From assembly GCA_016185245.1 (NCBI GenBank), contig JACPNZ010000003.1, forward strand, positions 62,001-126,000: a stretch of 64,000 bases of DNA, in the 5' to 3' direction. The DNA is from Hyphomicrobiales bacterium (GTDB lineage: Bacteria; Pseudomonadota; Alphaproteobacteria; Rhizobiales; Aestuariivirgaceae). The translations under genes and the position numbers were made by a program. The notes below the pieces were generated by a model. The model was not told where the DNA came from and ran no database searches. It saw nothing but the letters and a program-made list of their open reading frames with translations. This document shows, one piece after another, positions 31,488 through 41,330 of the stretch. Numbering within the stretch: the stretch's first letter is position 1; every line of letters begins with the position of its first letter.

Positions 31488-31514
31488 AAATTGGAAGGTG
31501 TAGTTCGACGATGA

Positions 31515-31961
31515 CTACGCCAGCTCGACCTTCAGCTTGAGGCCGTCGACGCCGATGATGCGGACCCGGGCGCCGCGGGGGGCATCGGGGCCGGTCACGT
31601 CCCACTGGGTACTGGCGATGACAAGCCGGCCGCGGCCCTCGACAATCGGCTCCTGCAGCACATAGCTCTTGCCGACAAAGTCGAACATCCGGCGGTTGAG
31701 ATTGGGGAGCTCGCTGTCCAGCACATGGCGCCGCCCGAGAAATCGCTTGCCGACGAAAAGGCTGATGAGCGACAGGCCGGCGAACAGCAGAAGCTCGGCC
31801 TGCCAGCCGAGATCGAAAGCGAAGTCAATGAGCCCCACGGCAGTTGCGGGGATGGCCAGCCAGATGAAGAAGACGCCGGGGGCGGCGAGTTCGAGGATCA
31901 GCAGCACGCCCGCCGCCACCCACCAGAACCAGTTGCCGAGCAGCGGTACGAGTTCGCCCAT
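31515..31961 (-). CDS. NfeD family membrane protein
   Basis: A 148-residue protein behind GGGGGAG. Two or three N-terminal membrane segments (FWWVAAGVLLILELAAPGVFFIWLAIPATAVGLIDFAF and ELLLFAGLSLISLFVG) precede a C-terminal OB-fold of about 60 residues. Short NfeD proteins accompany a stomatin-like SPFH protein; here that partner is nine bases upstream in the same transcript. The pair organises membrane microdomains and supports protein quality control. No protease domain is present, unlike the long NfeD1b type. Confidence 0.9.
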   Translation of the reverse strand: MGELVPLLGNWFWWVAAGVLLILELAAPGVFFIWLAIPATAVGLIDFAFDLGWQAELLLFAGLSLISLFVGKRFLGRRHVLDSELPNLNRRMFDFVGKSYVLQEPIVEGRGRLVIASTQWDVTGPDAPRGARVRIIGVDGLKLKVELA

Positions 31962-31970
31962 GGCTCCCCC

Positions 31971-32954
31971 TCAGCTCCGCGGCGGCACTGACGGTACGCC
32001 GGAGGCGGTCTTGCGCGAGCCTTGTCCGCCGTCACCATCGCCGCCAAAGGCCTCGCGGGCAATGGCCGCGATGCCGCCAATCGAGCCGAGCATCGAGGTG
32101 GCATCGAGCGGCATCATCAGCACCTTCTGGTTCGGCGACTTGGCGAGCGCCTCGAGCGCCTTTATGTAATTGTTGGCGACGAAATAGTTGATCGCCTGGA
32201 TGTTGCCGGCGGAAATGGCGGTGCTCACCATTTCGGTGGCCTTGGCTTCGGCCTCGGCCGAACGCTCGCGCGCCTCGGCATCGCGGAAGGCCGCCTCGCG
32301 GCGGCCCTCGGCCTGCAGCACCACGGCCTGCTTCTCGCCCTCGGCCTTGAGGATCGCCGCCTGGCGAAAGCCCTCGGCTTCGAGGATGTTGGCGCGCTTT
32401 TCGCGCTCGGCCTTCATCTGGCGGGCCATCGAGTCAACCAGATCGCGCGGCGGATTGATGTCCTTGATCTCGATGCGGGTCATCTTGACGCCCCACGGCT
32501 CGGTCGCCTTGTCGACGACACTCAACAAGCGATGGTTGATCTCGTCGCGCTGCGACAAGAGCGCATCGAGCTCCATCGAGCCCATCACGGTGCGCACATT
32601 GGTCATCGTCATGTTGATGATGGCGTTCTGGAGATTGCTGATCTCGTAGGTGGCACGGGCGGCGTCCAGCACCTGGTAGAAGGCAACACCATCGACCGTC
32701 ACCATGGCATTGTCACGGGTGATCACTTCCTGGGAGGGCACCGGGATCACCTGCTCCATCATGTTCATCTTGGCGCCGATCTTATCGATGAACGGCACGA
32801 TCAGCCCGAGGCCCGACGGCAGGGTGCGGATATATTTGCCGAAGCGCTCGACCGTGTAGTTGTAGCCCTGCGGCACCATGCGGATGGCGCGCAAGAGATA
32901 GAAGACCACCACCGCCAGCACAATCAGGACGAAGACAGCCGGGCCTTGAAACAT
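31971..32954 (-). CDS. SPFH/Band 7 (stomatin-like) protein, QmcA-type
   Basis: A 327-residue protein behind GAAGGAG. It has an N-terminal membrane anchor ([19 protein letters not shown]), the SPFH domain (about 30-180, with [23 protein letters not shown]) and a coiled-coil with [48 protein letters not shown] repeats (quoted in parts; the heptad pattern is A/E/R rich) then a C-terminal hydrophobic patch. It forms large ring-shaped oligomers with the NfeD partner encoded directly downstream. Confidence 0.92.
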   Translation of the reverse strand: MFQGPAVFVLIVLAVVVFYLLRAIRMVPQGYNYTVERFGKYIRTLPSGLGLIVPFIDKIGAKMNMMEQVIPVPSQEVITRDNAMVTVDGVAFYQVLDAARATYEISNLQNAIINMTMTNVRTVMGSMELDALLSQRDEINHRLLSVVDKATEPWGVKMTRIEIKDINPPRDLVDSMARQMKAEREKRANILEAEGFRQAAILKAEGEKQAVVLQAEGRREAAFRDAEARERSAEAEAKATEMVSTAISAGNIQAINYFVANNYIKALEALAKSPNQKVLMMPLDATSMLGSIGGIAAIAREAFGGDGDGGQGSRKTASGVPSVPPRS

Positions 32955-33036
32955 CTCGCAACTCCTTCATGTCGCTCCGGGCACAGTATGCCTCAACGTC
33001 CACAATGGGGATTGCCGGCCGCCGTTGCAAGGCCGA

Positions 33037-34062
33037 TCAGGTCCAGCCCGAAAGCTCGCGGCGGACGATCGCCTCGAGCATGGCAATCGAACCTTCTTCG
33101 TCATTGAGACAGGGAACGGCGGAAAAATTGGCGCCGCCGCGGGCCAGGAATGTCTCCTTCAGGCCGATCGCCACCTCCTCCAGGGTCTCGACGCAATCGG
33201 CGGCAAAGCCCGGCATGATCATGGTTAGGTTCTTGATGCCGGCGGCCGGCAGGGCTTCGACGGTATCCTGGGCATAGGGCCTGAGCCATTCGGCCTTGCC
33301 GAAGCGCGACTGGAACACCACCCGGAGTTTCTCGTCCGCGAGTTTCAGGCGCTGGCGCAAGAGCCTCGCCGTCTTCATGCAGTGGCAGTGGTAGGGATCG
33401 CCCTTGTCGAAATATTCGCGCGGCAGGCCGTGAAAGGACGCAAGGATCAGGTCCGGCTGCCAGGCGAGCGCGGCAAGGTGGCGCTCGAGGCTCGCCGCCA
33501 ACGCCTCGATGTGGGCGGCATCGCCGTAATAGGGCGGCACCGTGCGGATCGCCGGCTGCCAGCGCATGGCCTGGAGTTTTTCATAGGCCTTGTCGAGGAC
33601 GGTGGCGGTGGTGGCGGCGCTGTATTGCGGATAGAGCGGAAACAGCAGGATACGGTCGCAGCCCCGCTCTTTCAGGTGGGCGATGCGGTCGGCAAGCCGC
33701 GGCTCGCCATAGCGCATGGCCCAATCGACGATGACGCCGTCGAGGCCGGCAAGCCGGGCCGCCAGCTTCCCGGCCTGGCCGCGGGTGATGGTCTTCAGCG
33801 GCGATTCGTTCAGCTCGCGGTTCCAGATCTTGTCATAGGCATGGCCGCTGCGGCGCGGCCGGGTAGTCAGGATGATGCCGTTGAGGAGCGGCCACCAGAT
33901 CCATGGATTGACCTCGATCACCCTGCGGTCCGAGAGAAACTCCTTCAGGTAGCGCCGCATCGACCAATAGTCGGTAGCTTCCGGAGTGCCGAGATTGATC
34001 AGCAATACGCCGATCTTGCCATGAGCTATCGGCGGGTGTCCGTCTGGCAGGGGCGAGGTCAT
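33037..34062 (-). CDS. hemH: Ferrochelatase
   Basis: A 341-residue enzyme that inserts ferrous iron into protoporphyrin IX, the last step of protoheme synthesis. ATG 34062 is preferred over the in-frame GTG 34086 because family members start near the VLLINLGTPEATDYW segment. Other diagnostic segments: FLSDRRVIEVNPWIWWPLLNG, the active-site His in LASFHGLPREYFDKGDPY, and the C-terminal IMPGFAADCVETLEEVA with the conserved Glu. It is soluble or peripheral at the inner membrane and stands alone, divergent from the histidine kinase gene. Confidence 0.94.
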   Translation of the reverse strand: MTSPLPDGHPPIAHGKIGVLLINLGTPEATDYWSMRRYLKEFLSDRRVIEVNPWIWWPLLNGIILTTRPRRSGHAYDKIWNRELNESPLKTITRGQAGKLAARLAGLDGVIVDWAMRYGEPRLADRIAHLKERGCDRILLFPLYPQYSAATTATVLDKAYEKLQAMRWQPAIRTVPPYYGDAAHIEALAASLERHLAALAWQPDLILASFHGLPREYFDKGDPYHCHCMKTARLLRQRLKLADEKLRVVFQSRFGKAEWLRPYAQDTVEALPAAGIKNLTMIMPGFAADCVETLEEVAIGLKETFLARGGANFSAVPCLNDEEGSIAMLEAIVRRELSGWT

Positions 34063-34148
34063 GGCGATCGGATCGGTCTCCAGCACTTCGAGTTACTGCT
34101 AGCCTGCTGTTAACGCCTTGCAAATGCAAAAACATCATAGTCGCGCCG

Positions 34149-35987
34149 GTGGAGAGAGCGAGTGCGGTAGTGCAACCTGGCACAGTTGTGGCAGCAGGCC
34201 CGTTCCTGCGGCTAAAGCAGGTTGTTGCCCGTCGCCTGCAGCGCCACCCCCTGCCGCCGGTGTCCGGAGACGGCTTCGACGAGAGCCCCCAGACGGTTGT
34301 GCTTCCGCCCCTGCTTCTTGCGGCCAATATATTGATTGCAATAGGTTTTTCGGCGCTCGCCAAGGGCCATTTTGAACTTCTGCTGGTGCTGGCGTGGACC
34401 GCTGCGGCCTGCCTTGCCTCGCTCATTCCGGCACTCTTCGGCCTGTTTGTCGGCGAGAAGGTCGGTGCCGACCGCCGCATCGGCCTTTTCTTCCACGAGC
34501 TTTCCACCCTGATGCTGGGGCTGGTGTGGGCGGCCTTCCCGGTGCTGTTTTTCGATAGCGCGTCGAGCGACATGCGGCTCCTGGCGGTTGCCCTCATCTT
34601 CGCCATGTCGGGCATCGGGTCCTTCACCCTAGCGCGGGTGCCGACCTCGGCCATGCTGTTCTGCGCCCTGATTGCCGGAGCCCTGACGCTCGCCTCGATC
34701 AAGACCGGCGGCGCCGCCGGCCTGGCGCTCGGCATCCTGTCGCTGCTCTATGGCACCGGCATCGCCACCACGCTTCTTTCCATTCAGCAGGCGGCGGCCC
34801 GCCAGCATGCCGCCGAACTGGAGATCGGCAAGCAGAAGGGCATCATCGCGCTCCTTCTCAACGATTTCGACAAGGAGGTGAGCGACTGGCTGTGGGAAAC
34901 GGGCAGCGACGGCCGACTCACTTACGTCTCGCAGCGCCTGTGCGATGGGCTCGGCCTGGAGATGTCGGCTCTCCTCGGCAACACCCTTGCCGGTGCAGTG
35001 GCTGCGGCACCCGACCAACCCGGCTGGCGCGAATTGCACGAAGCCATGACGGCGCAGCTTGCCGTCGACGGGCTCCTGTTGCGCATCGCCATGGAGGGAC
35101 GCGAAACCTGGTGGCGCATCGCGGCGCGGCCGCTCACTGCCAAGAACGGAAAGTTCATCGGCTACCAGGGTGCGGCCCATGACGTGACCGGCGACCGGCG
35201 GGAGGAAGCCCGGCTGATCGCCGCCAAGGAGGCGGCCGAGCGGGCCAGCGCCAGCAAGTCGCAATTCCTCGCGGTGATGAGCCATGAGTTGCGCACGCCC
35301 CTCAATGCCATCGTCGGCTTTGCCGAACTGCTCGCTTCGGAACAGGCCGAAAGCCTGACCGACCGCGACCGCGCCGACCATCTGCGGACGATCATCGACA
35401 GCAGCCGCCACCTTCTTACGCTGATCAGCGATATCCTCGATGCCACCCGCATCGAGCGCGGCACGCTGCGTCTGGTCGAACAGGAGGCCGATGCGGCGGA
35501 AATCCTCGAGGTGGCGGTCAAGATGTGCCGCGATCTGGCGGAGACCGCCGATACCACCATCGTCGCCCGGGTCATCGAGGGAATCGAAATCAAGGGCGAC
35601 ATCACCCGGATCAAGCAGGTGCTGATCAACCTGATCACCAATGCGGTCAAGTTCTCGCCGGCCGGCGGCTTTGTCAACATCGCCTTCGAGCGCACCGAAA
35701 CCGGCGGGCTGGCGATTGCGGTGCGCGATGCCGGCGTCGGCATCCGCAAGGAGGACCTCGACCGCATCTTCGAACCTTTCGTGCAGGCCGACCAGGGCAG
35801 CTCGCGGCGCTTCGGCGGCATCGGGCTTGGCCTGTCGATTGCCCGCAAGATCGCCGAAATGCACGGAGGTGCTGTCACCATCGAAAGCGAATATGGGATG
35901 GGAACCACGGCGCGGCTGATCTTCCCGGCGGCCCGCATCGAGTGGCCCGTCGCCGCGGTCCTCACAAAATCCTCGAACGCCGCCTGA
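34149..35987 (+). CDS. Membrane sensor histidine kinase (PAS, HisKA, HATPase_c)
   Basis: A 612-residue kinase; the GTG at 34149 is the earliest in-frame start and is uncertain. The N-terminal third holds about six membrane helices (52-71, 78-101, 120-135, 143-162, 167-184, 190-212). A PAS-like domain spans about 240-345, followed by the H-box FLAVMSHELRTPLN with phospho-acceptor His379, and the ATPase with N-box NLITNAVKFSP, G1 DAGVGIRKEDL and G2 GGIGLGLSIARKIA. No receiver domain and no response regulator gene nearby, so it is an orphan. It ends seven bases before the agmatinase-like gene, which could be co-transcribed. Confidence 0.9.
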   Translation: MERASAVVQPGTVVAAGPFLRLKQVVARRLQRHPLPPVSGDGFDESPQTVVLPPLLLAANILIAIGFSALAKGHFELLLVLAWTAAACLASLIPALFGLFVGEKVGADRRIGLFFHELSTLMLGLVWAAFPVLFFDSASSDMRLLAVALIFAMSGIGSFTLARVPTSAMLFCALIAGALTLASIKTGGAAGLALGILSLLYGTGIATTLLSIQQAAARQHAAELEIGKQKGIIALLLNDFDKEVSDWLWETGSDGRLTYVSQRLCDGLGLEMSALLGNTLAGAVAAAPDQPGWRELHEAMTAQLAVDGLLLRIAMEGRETWWRIAARPLTAKNGKFIGYQGAAHDVTGDRREEARLIAAKEAAERASASKSQFLAVMSHELRTPLNAIVGFAELLASEQAESLTDRDRADHLRTIIDSSRHLLTLISDILDATRIERGTLRLVEQEADAAEILEVAVKMCRDLAETADTTIVARVIEGIEIKGDITRIKQVLINLITNAVKFSPAGGFVNIAFERTETGGLAIAVRDAGVGIRKEDLDRIFEPFVQADQGSSRRFGGIGLGLSIARKIAEMHGGAVTIESEYGMGTTARLIFPAARIEWPVAAVLTKSSNAA

Positions 35988-35994
35988 GGAGCCG

Positions 35995-36909
35995 ATGCCC
36001 GCCAGGTCCAAGGTTCCGCCCTTCATGGGAGCGACAATCTCCAAGTCTCCCGCAGGCTTCGGGGCGGCGATCTTCGGGGCACCCCACGGCACCGCCTATC
36101 GGGCGATCGACAACCGTGTCCATGCCGGTGCGGCCGACGCCTTCCGCCAGGCCCTTGCCGCCGATAGCGAATGGCTCGATCATTTCGATTTCGATCTCGG
36201 CCATCCTTTGCTGGCGAAGAGCCTCAAGCTCGCCGATCTCGGCAACCTTCCCACCAAGCCCAAGACCGCTGCGGCCAATCGGGCCCTGATCGAGGACACG
36301 ACCCGCCTCATCCTCGACGCCGGTGCCGTGCCGATCATGTTCGGCGGCGATGATTCCACTCCCATCCCCTTCATCCAGGGCTTTGCCGGCAGCCCGCCCA
36401 TCGCCATTTTGCAGATCGATGCCCACATCGATTGGCGCCACGAGCGCTATGGCGAGACCCAGGGGTTTTCCTCGACCATGCGGCGGGCTTCGGAACAGCC
36501 CCATGTCTGGCGCATCGTCCAGGCCGGCGCCCGGGGCCTGGGCAGCGCACGCCCGGAGGAAGTCAACGAGGCCCACGCCTGGGGCGCCCGCATCGTCCCC
36601 GCTCGCGATATTCACCACTCCGGCATCGAGGCGGTGCTGGCCCATGTGCCGGAAGATTGCGACTGTCTGATCAGCCTCGACTGCGATGCCCTTGATGTCG
36701 CGCAAATGCCGGCGGTTGCCTACCCTTCCCCGGGTGGGCTTACTTTCACCCAGGTTGCGGGGCTGATCGAGGGCGTTGCCCGCAAGGCGCGGATCGCCGG
36801 CTTCGCCATGGTCGAATTCGTTCCCAAACGCGACCCCGCCGGCACCGCCGCCTTCACCGCCGCGCGGCTGGCCTGCAACGTCATCGGCCGGCTGCAGCCG
36901 CCCCTCTGA
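35995..36909 (+). CDS. Agmatinase-like ureohydrolase with an altered first metal motif
   Basis: A 304-residue arginase/agmatinase-fold protein behind GAGGAGCCG. Metal motifs: DAHIDWR (Asp142, His144, Asp146) and SLDCDALD (Asp229, Asp231) match ureohydrolases, but the first motif reads GGDDS at 117-121, where canonical enzymes have GGDHS; the His Mn ligand is replaced by Asp120. GGDDS is found in some alphaproteobacterial proteins annotated agmatinase, so this may be a distinct subfamily with another guanidino substrate rather than a dead enzyme. It follows the histidine kinase by seven bases and converges with the large oxidoreductase gene. Confidence 0.83.
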   Translation: MPARSKVPPFMGATISKSPAGFGAAIFGAPHGTAYRAIDNRVHAGAADAFRQALAADSEWLDHFDFDLGHPLLAKSLKLADLGNLPTKPKTAAANRALIEDTTRLILDAGAVPIMFGGDDSTPIPFIQGFAGSPPIAILQIDAHIDWRHERYGETQGFSSTMRRASEQPHVWRIVQAGARGLGSARPEEVNEAHAWGARIVPARDIHHSGIEAVLAHVPEDCDCLISLDCDALDVAQMPAVAYPSPGGLTFTQVAGLIEGVARKARIAGFAMVEFVPKRDPAGTAAFTAARLACNVIGRLQPPL

Positions 36910-39900
36910 TCACTCTGCGGCAGCACGGGCCGGCGCGGTCTTGAGGCTGTCGAACTTCGCCATGAGTTCGGCCTCCCTTGCCGTGGCCTTGGCGAGGCCT
37001 GCTTCCTTCACATGGCCGAAACCGCGGATCAGGTCGGGAAGGGCGGCGATCTCCAGCGCCGTCGGGAGCGAAACTGGCGTCAACCCGGCGAGAAGACCTG
37101 CCATCCGCGTCTTGTAGTCGACGATCAGCTGCCGCTCGCGGCGGCGCTCGGCCGAGCGGCCGAAGGGATCGAACCTCGTTCCACGCAGGCCCTTCATTGC
37201 GGCGAGCATTCGCATCGCCGTCATCATCCACGGTCCGAAGCGGGATTTCGCCGGCCGGCCGGTTGTGGGATCGCTCTTCCCGAGAACTGGCGGAGCCAGA
37301 TGGAAGGTGAGGCGATAGTCGCCCTTGAAGCGCTGCCTGAGATCGGCGGCAAAGCGTCCATCGCTATAAAGCCGCGCCACCTCATACTCGTCCTTGTAGG
37401 CCATCAGCTTGAACAGGTTGCGAGCCACCGTCTCGCCGAGCCCCAAGGGCTTTCCCAGGCGCTCCGTCTCGGCTTTCCGCACTTTCTCGACAAAGCCGCG
37501 ATAGGCTTCGGCATAGGCGGCATTCTGGTAATCGGTGAGAAAGGCCGCGCGCCGGGCAATCAGCTCGTCGAGCGACGGCGCCGCCGGCTGCGATTTGGCG
37601 CCGATCACCGCCTTGACCGTCGCTTCGTCGGTTGCCGCGCGCCGGCCCCACTGGAAGGCCGCGAGATTCATCGTGACCGCCACGCCGTTGAGTCTGACCG
37701 CTTCCTCGATCGCCGCAGCACCGACCGGCACGAGCCCCTTCTGCCAGGCATAGCCGAGGGTGAACAGGTTGGCGGCAATCGAATCGCCCAAAAGTGCCGT
37801 GGCGATGGCCGTGGCATCGACGCCGAACATCCCGTCATGGCGCACCGAGGCGGCGATGCGCAGCGTCATCGCAGCACCCGGCAGCCTGAAATCCCGCTCA
37901 TGGGTGAAATGGGCCGGCATGGTTTCATGGGAATTCACCACCGCAAAGCTCTTCTGGCGCGACGCGGCTGAAAGTATGCGTTCAGAAGCGGACGTCACCA
38001 GATCGCAGCCGAGGATGAGATCGGCCTGGCCGCGAGCTACCCGTACGGCAGAAATATCTTCCGGTCTTGCGGCGATCTTGAGATGGGTGACGACGGCGCC
38101 GTTCTTCTGGGAAAGCCCCACCATGTCGATCAAGGCTGCCCCCTTGCCTTCGAGATGGGCGGCCAGGCCGAGAAGATGGCCGATGGTCACCACCCCGGTG
38201 CCGCCGATGCCGGTCACGAGAATGTTCCACGGCCGGGCAAGCCCGGGCAGCGCCGGCTCCGACAGGACCGGAAATGGGGTTCCGCCCACGGCTTGCGGCT
38301 TTGCCGCAGCGCCGGTCACCAGTTCGCCGCCTTCGACCGTCACGAAGCTCGGGCAGAAGCCCTTGAGGCAGGAGAAATCCTTGTTGCAAGCCGACTGGTC
38401 GATCTGGCGCTTGCGGCCGAACTCGGTCTCGACGGGGGCGATCGCCACGCAGTTCGATTGCACCCCGCAATCGCCGCAGCCCTCGCAGACCAGCGCGTTG
38501 ATGAACACCCGCCGGTTGGGATCGGGGAACTCGCCGCGGCGCCTGCGGCGGCGCTTTTCGGCGGCACAGGTCTGGTCGTAGATCAGCACGCTGGCGCCCT
38601 TCACTTCCATGAGATCCGTCTGCACCGCCTGCAACTCGTCGCGGTGGTGGAAGCTCACGCCATGCGGGAATGCGGCTCGGCTTGGATATTTGTCGGGCTC
38701 GTCACTGACTACGACGATGCGCTCGACGCCGAAGGAGCGCACCTGCTGGGCGATCTGCGGCACGGTGAGGCCGCCGTCGTTCCTTTGGCCGCCGGTCATC
38801 GCCACGGCATCGTTGAACAGGATCTTGTAGGTGATGTTCACCTGCGAATTGGCGGCATGGCGGATCGCCATCATGCCGGAGTGATTGTAGGTGCCGTCGC
38901 CAAGGTTCTGAAACACATGGGCGCGCTTGGAGAACGGCGCTTCACCCACCCAGTTGGCGCCCTCGCCGCCCATCTGGGTTGCTCCTTCGGTCTTGCGGTC
39001 GGGCACGAACTGCGCAAGCCAGTGACAGCCGATGCCGGCATAGCCGCGGGCCCCGTCCGGCAGAACGGTCGAGGAATTGTGCGGGCAGCCGGCGCAGAAA
39101 TAGGGCACCCGCTGTGTGAGATCCGCCTGATTGGGCGCAGTCGCCGCCATCAGGTCGGCGGCACAGGCTTGAACCGCTCGGTCCTGGAGGCGCTGGGCCA
39201 GCGCCAGCGCCACCTGGTTGGGTTCGAGCACGCCATGGGACGGAAACAACGGAGCGCCCGTCTCGTCGGTCTTGCCGATCACCTTCGGGCGTTTTTCCTC
39301 CGTATACAGAATATCACGTAGTTGGGCCTCGACGAGCGAGCGCTTCTCCTCGACCACCATGACGGTATCGAGACCTTTGGCGAAATCGCGCGCGATTTGC
39401 GGTTCGAGCGGCCAGACCATGCCAACCTTGAGCAGCCTGACCCCCAGCCTTTCGGCCTGCCGCTCGTCGATGCCAAGATCGTCAAGAGCCTGGCGTACGT
39501 CGAGATAGCTCTTGCCGGCGGCGGCGATACCGATCCTTGCCTCGCCGCCGGTGTACACGATGCGGTTCAACCCATTGGCCCGGGCAAAGGCGAGGACGGC
39601 GGGAATCTTGTGGGCGTGCAGCCGCTCCTCCTGCACCATCCTATCGTCATTGGGCCTGATGTTGAGGCCGCCCTGCGGCAAAACATGATCGGCCGGGACC
39701 ACGGGTTTGACGCGGTCCGCATCGGCCAGCACCACGGCCGAACTCTCGACCGTGTCGTGCATGCATTTGAGGCCGACCCAGACGCCGGCATAGCGCGACA
39801 GGGCAAGCCCCAAGAGTCCGAAATCGACGATCTCCTGCACCCCCGCCGGGCTCAAGACCGGGATCATCGCGTCCGCCAGGGCGAAGTCGCTGGCGTGCAG

Positions 39901-40353
39901 CACGGTCGAGGATTCGCCCGCATGGTCGTCGCCGGCGATCACCAGCACGCCGCCGTTCTTCGACGAGCCCGCCATGTTGGCATGGCGGAAAATGTCGCCG
40001 GAGCGGTCGACGCCGGGGCCCTTGCCGTACCAGATGCCGAAGACGCCGTCGAAGCGGCCTTCGCCGCGCATCTCGGCCTGCTGGCTGCCCCACAGTGCTG
40101 TGGCGGCAAGGTCCTCGTTGAGGCCCGCCTGAAACTTGATGTGGCGCGGCTCGAGCAGGCCCTGCGCCGCCATGAACTGACTATCGACGGTGCCGACCGG
40201 CGAGCCTCGGTAGCCGGTCACATAGCCCGCCGTCTTAAGCCCCGCCCGGCGGTCGGCCGCCGATTGCATCAGGCTAAGCCGCACGATCGCCTGGGGACCG
40301 GTCAGAAATACCGGCGATTGGTCGAGATCGTATCGGTCGTCGAGGCTGGCCAT
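36910..40353 (-). CDS. Indolepyruvate ferredoxin oxidoreductase family protein (fused)
   Basis: A 1147-residue fused TPP enzyme that oxidatively decarboxylates aryl 2-oxo acids to acyl-CoA, passing electrons to ferredoxin. N-terminal pyruvate-ferredoxin oxidoreductase/TPP-binding domains include YRGSPVGTVDSQF and the TPP core GDGTYNHSGMMAIRHAANS. A ferredoxin-like Cys group follows, CEGCGDCGVQSNC with a further SACNKDFSCLKGFCP, and then the gamma-type domain with TGIGGTGVVTIGHLLGLAAHLEG. The C-terminal 200 residues are a DUF6537-like extension. This long form is typical of Hyphomicrobiales and acts in aromatic amino acid catabolism. Starts at ATG 40353. Confidence 0.92.
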   Translation of the reverse strand: MASLDDRYDLDQSPVFLTGPQAIVRLSLMQSAADRRAGLKTAGYVTGYRGSPVGTVDSQFMAAQGLLEPRHIKFQAGLNEDLAATALWGSQQAEMRGEGRFDGVFGIWYGKGPGVDRSGDIFRHANMAGSSKNGGVLVIAGDDHAGESSTVLHASDFALADAMIPVLSPAGVQEIVDFGLLGLALSRYAGVWVGLKCMHDTVESSAVVLADADRVKPVVPADHVLPQGGLNIRPNDDRMVQEERLHAHKIPAVLAFARANGLNRIVYTGGEARIGIAAAGKSYLDVRQALDDLGIDERQAERLGVRLLKVGMVWPLEPQIARDFAKGLDTVMVVEEKRSLVEAQLRDILYTEEKRPKVIGKTDETGAPLFPSHGVLEPNQVALALAQRLQDRAVQACAADLMAATAPNQADLTQRVPYFCAGCPHNSSTVLPDGARGYAGIGCHWLAQFVPDRKTEGATQMGGEGANWVGEAPFSKRAHVFQNLGDGTYNHSGMMAIRHAANSQVNITYKILFNDAVAMTGGQRNDGGLTVPQIAQQVRSFGVERIVVVSDEPDKYPSRAAFPHGVSFHHRDELQAVQTDLMEVKGASVLIYDQTCAAEKRRRRRRGEFPDPNRRVFINALVCEGCGDCGVQSNCVAIAPVETEFGRKRQIDQSACNKDFSCLKGFCPSFVTVEGGELVTGAAAKPQAVGGTPFPVLSEPALPGLARPWNILVTGIGGTGVVTIGHLLGLAAHLEGKGAALIDMVGLSQKNGAVVTHLKIAARPEDISAVRVARGQADLILGCDLVTSASERILSAASRQKSFAVVNSHETMPAHFTHERDFRLPGAAMTLRIAASVRHDGMFGVDATAIATALLGDSIAANLFTLGYAWQKGLVPVGAAAIEEAVRLNGVAVTMNLAAFQWGRRAATDEATVKAVIGAKSQPAAPSLDELIARRAAFLTDYQNAAYAEAYRGFVEKVRKAETERLGKPLGLGETVARNLFKLMAYKDEYEVARLYSDGRFAADLRQRFKGDYRLTFHLAPPVLGKSDPTTGRPAKSRFGPWMMTAMRMLAAMKGLRGTRFDPFGRSAERRRERQLIVDYKTRMAGLLAGLTPVSLPTALEIAALPDLIRGFGHVKEAGLAKATAREAELMAKFDSLKTAPARAAAE

Positions 40354-40511
40354 CGGCCGCTTCTAGCACTTCGACGGGAAACGCAAAACGGCCGCGCCGC
40401 TTGACAGGGTAGCGTCCCCTGCTATTCATGGCGGCAGGGGATGCGATCTCCCCTCCAGGCGCCAGCCCAAGCATCGCGACCCCATCCACATTTGCAGCAC
40501 GAGGCGCCAAC

Positions 40512-41330
40512 ATGTCCGCTCCCAATACGATTTCCACCGACAAGCTCAACCGTCTGGTCGGCACCGCCGCCGCACCCGTCCTCATCGATGTCCGCACGGT
40601 TGAGGACTATGACGCAGAGCCCAAGCTCATTCCGGCATCCCTCCGCCGCAGCCACAAGGATGTGGCCGGCTGGGCGCCGCAATTCACCGGCAAGGAGGTG
40701 GTGGCAGTCTGCCATCATGGGGCCAAGCTCAGCCACGGCGTTGCCGCCTGGCTCCGCCACGCCGGCGCCGAGGCCCAATCGCTGGAAGACGGTTTTGAAG
40801 GCTGGAAGGCCGCCGGCCTGCCGCTTGTTCCGGCCGACAAGATTCCCTCTCGCGATGCTTCAGGCCGAACGTTGTGGGTGACCCGCGCCCGCCCCAAGAT
40901 CGACCGCATCGCCTGCCCCTGGCTCATCCGGCGCTTTGTCGATCCGGCGGCGGTCTTCCTGTTCGTCGCTCCCTCGGAGGTCGCCGCCGTCGCCGACCGG
41001 TTCCAGGCCACCGCCTTCGACATCGAGAACACCTTCTGGAGCCATCGCGGCGACACCTGCACCTTCGACACCATGATCGCCGAATGGGGCCTCGCCACTG
41101 AGCCGCTCATTCGCCTTGCAGCGATCGTGCGCGGCGCCGACACGGCACGGCTCGATCTCGCCCCCGAGGCGCCGGGCCTGCTCGCCGCCTCACTTGGGCT
41201 TTCCCGCATGTTCGCCGACGATTTGCAGCAGCTCGAGGCGGCGATGGCGCTTTACGACGCCTTCTACCGCTGGTGCCGCGATGCCACCGAGGAAACCCAC
41301 AACTGGCCGACCAACAAGATAAAGCAGTGA
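40512..41330 (+). CDS. Rhodanese-ChrB fusion, chromate resistance protein
   Basis: A 272-residue protein. ATG 40512 is taken because the rhodanese domain begins at once: STDKLNRLVGTAAAPVLIDVRTVEDY, with active-site-like VCHHGAKLSHG (Cys67). The second half (about 120-270) is the chromate resistance ChrB C-terminal domain: WVTRARPKIDRIACPWLIRRFVDPAA and TFDTMIAEWGL. ChrB acts as chromate-responsive regulator or reductase partner; the fused rhodanese suggests thiol-dependent handling of the oxyanion. Its stop is inside the start of the chrA gene (GTGA overlap), so transporter and ChrB-type protein are coupled. Confidence 0.88.
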   Translation: MSAPNTISTDKLNRLVGTAAAPVLIDVRTVEDYDAEPKLIPASLRRSHKDVAGWAPQFTGKEVVAVCHHGAKLSHGVAAWLRHAGAEAQSLEDGFEGWKAAGLPLVPADKIPSRDASGRTLWVTRARPKIDRIACPWLIRRFVDPAAVFLFVAPSEVAAVADRFQATAFDIENTFWSHRGDTCTFDTMIAEWGLATEPLIRLAAIVRGADTARLDLAPEAPGLLAASLGLSRMFADDLQQLEAAMALYDAFYRWCRDATEETHNWPTNKIKQ

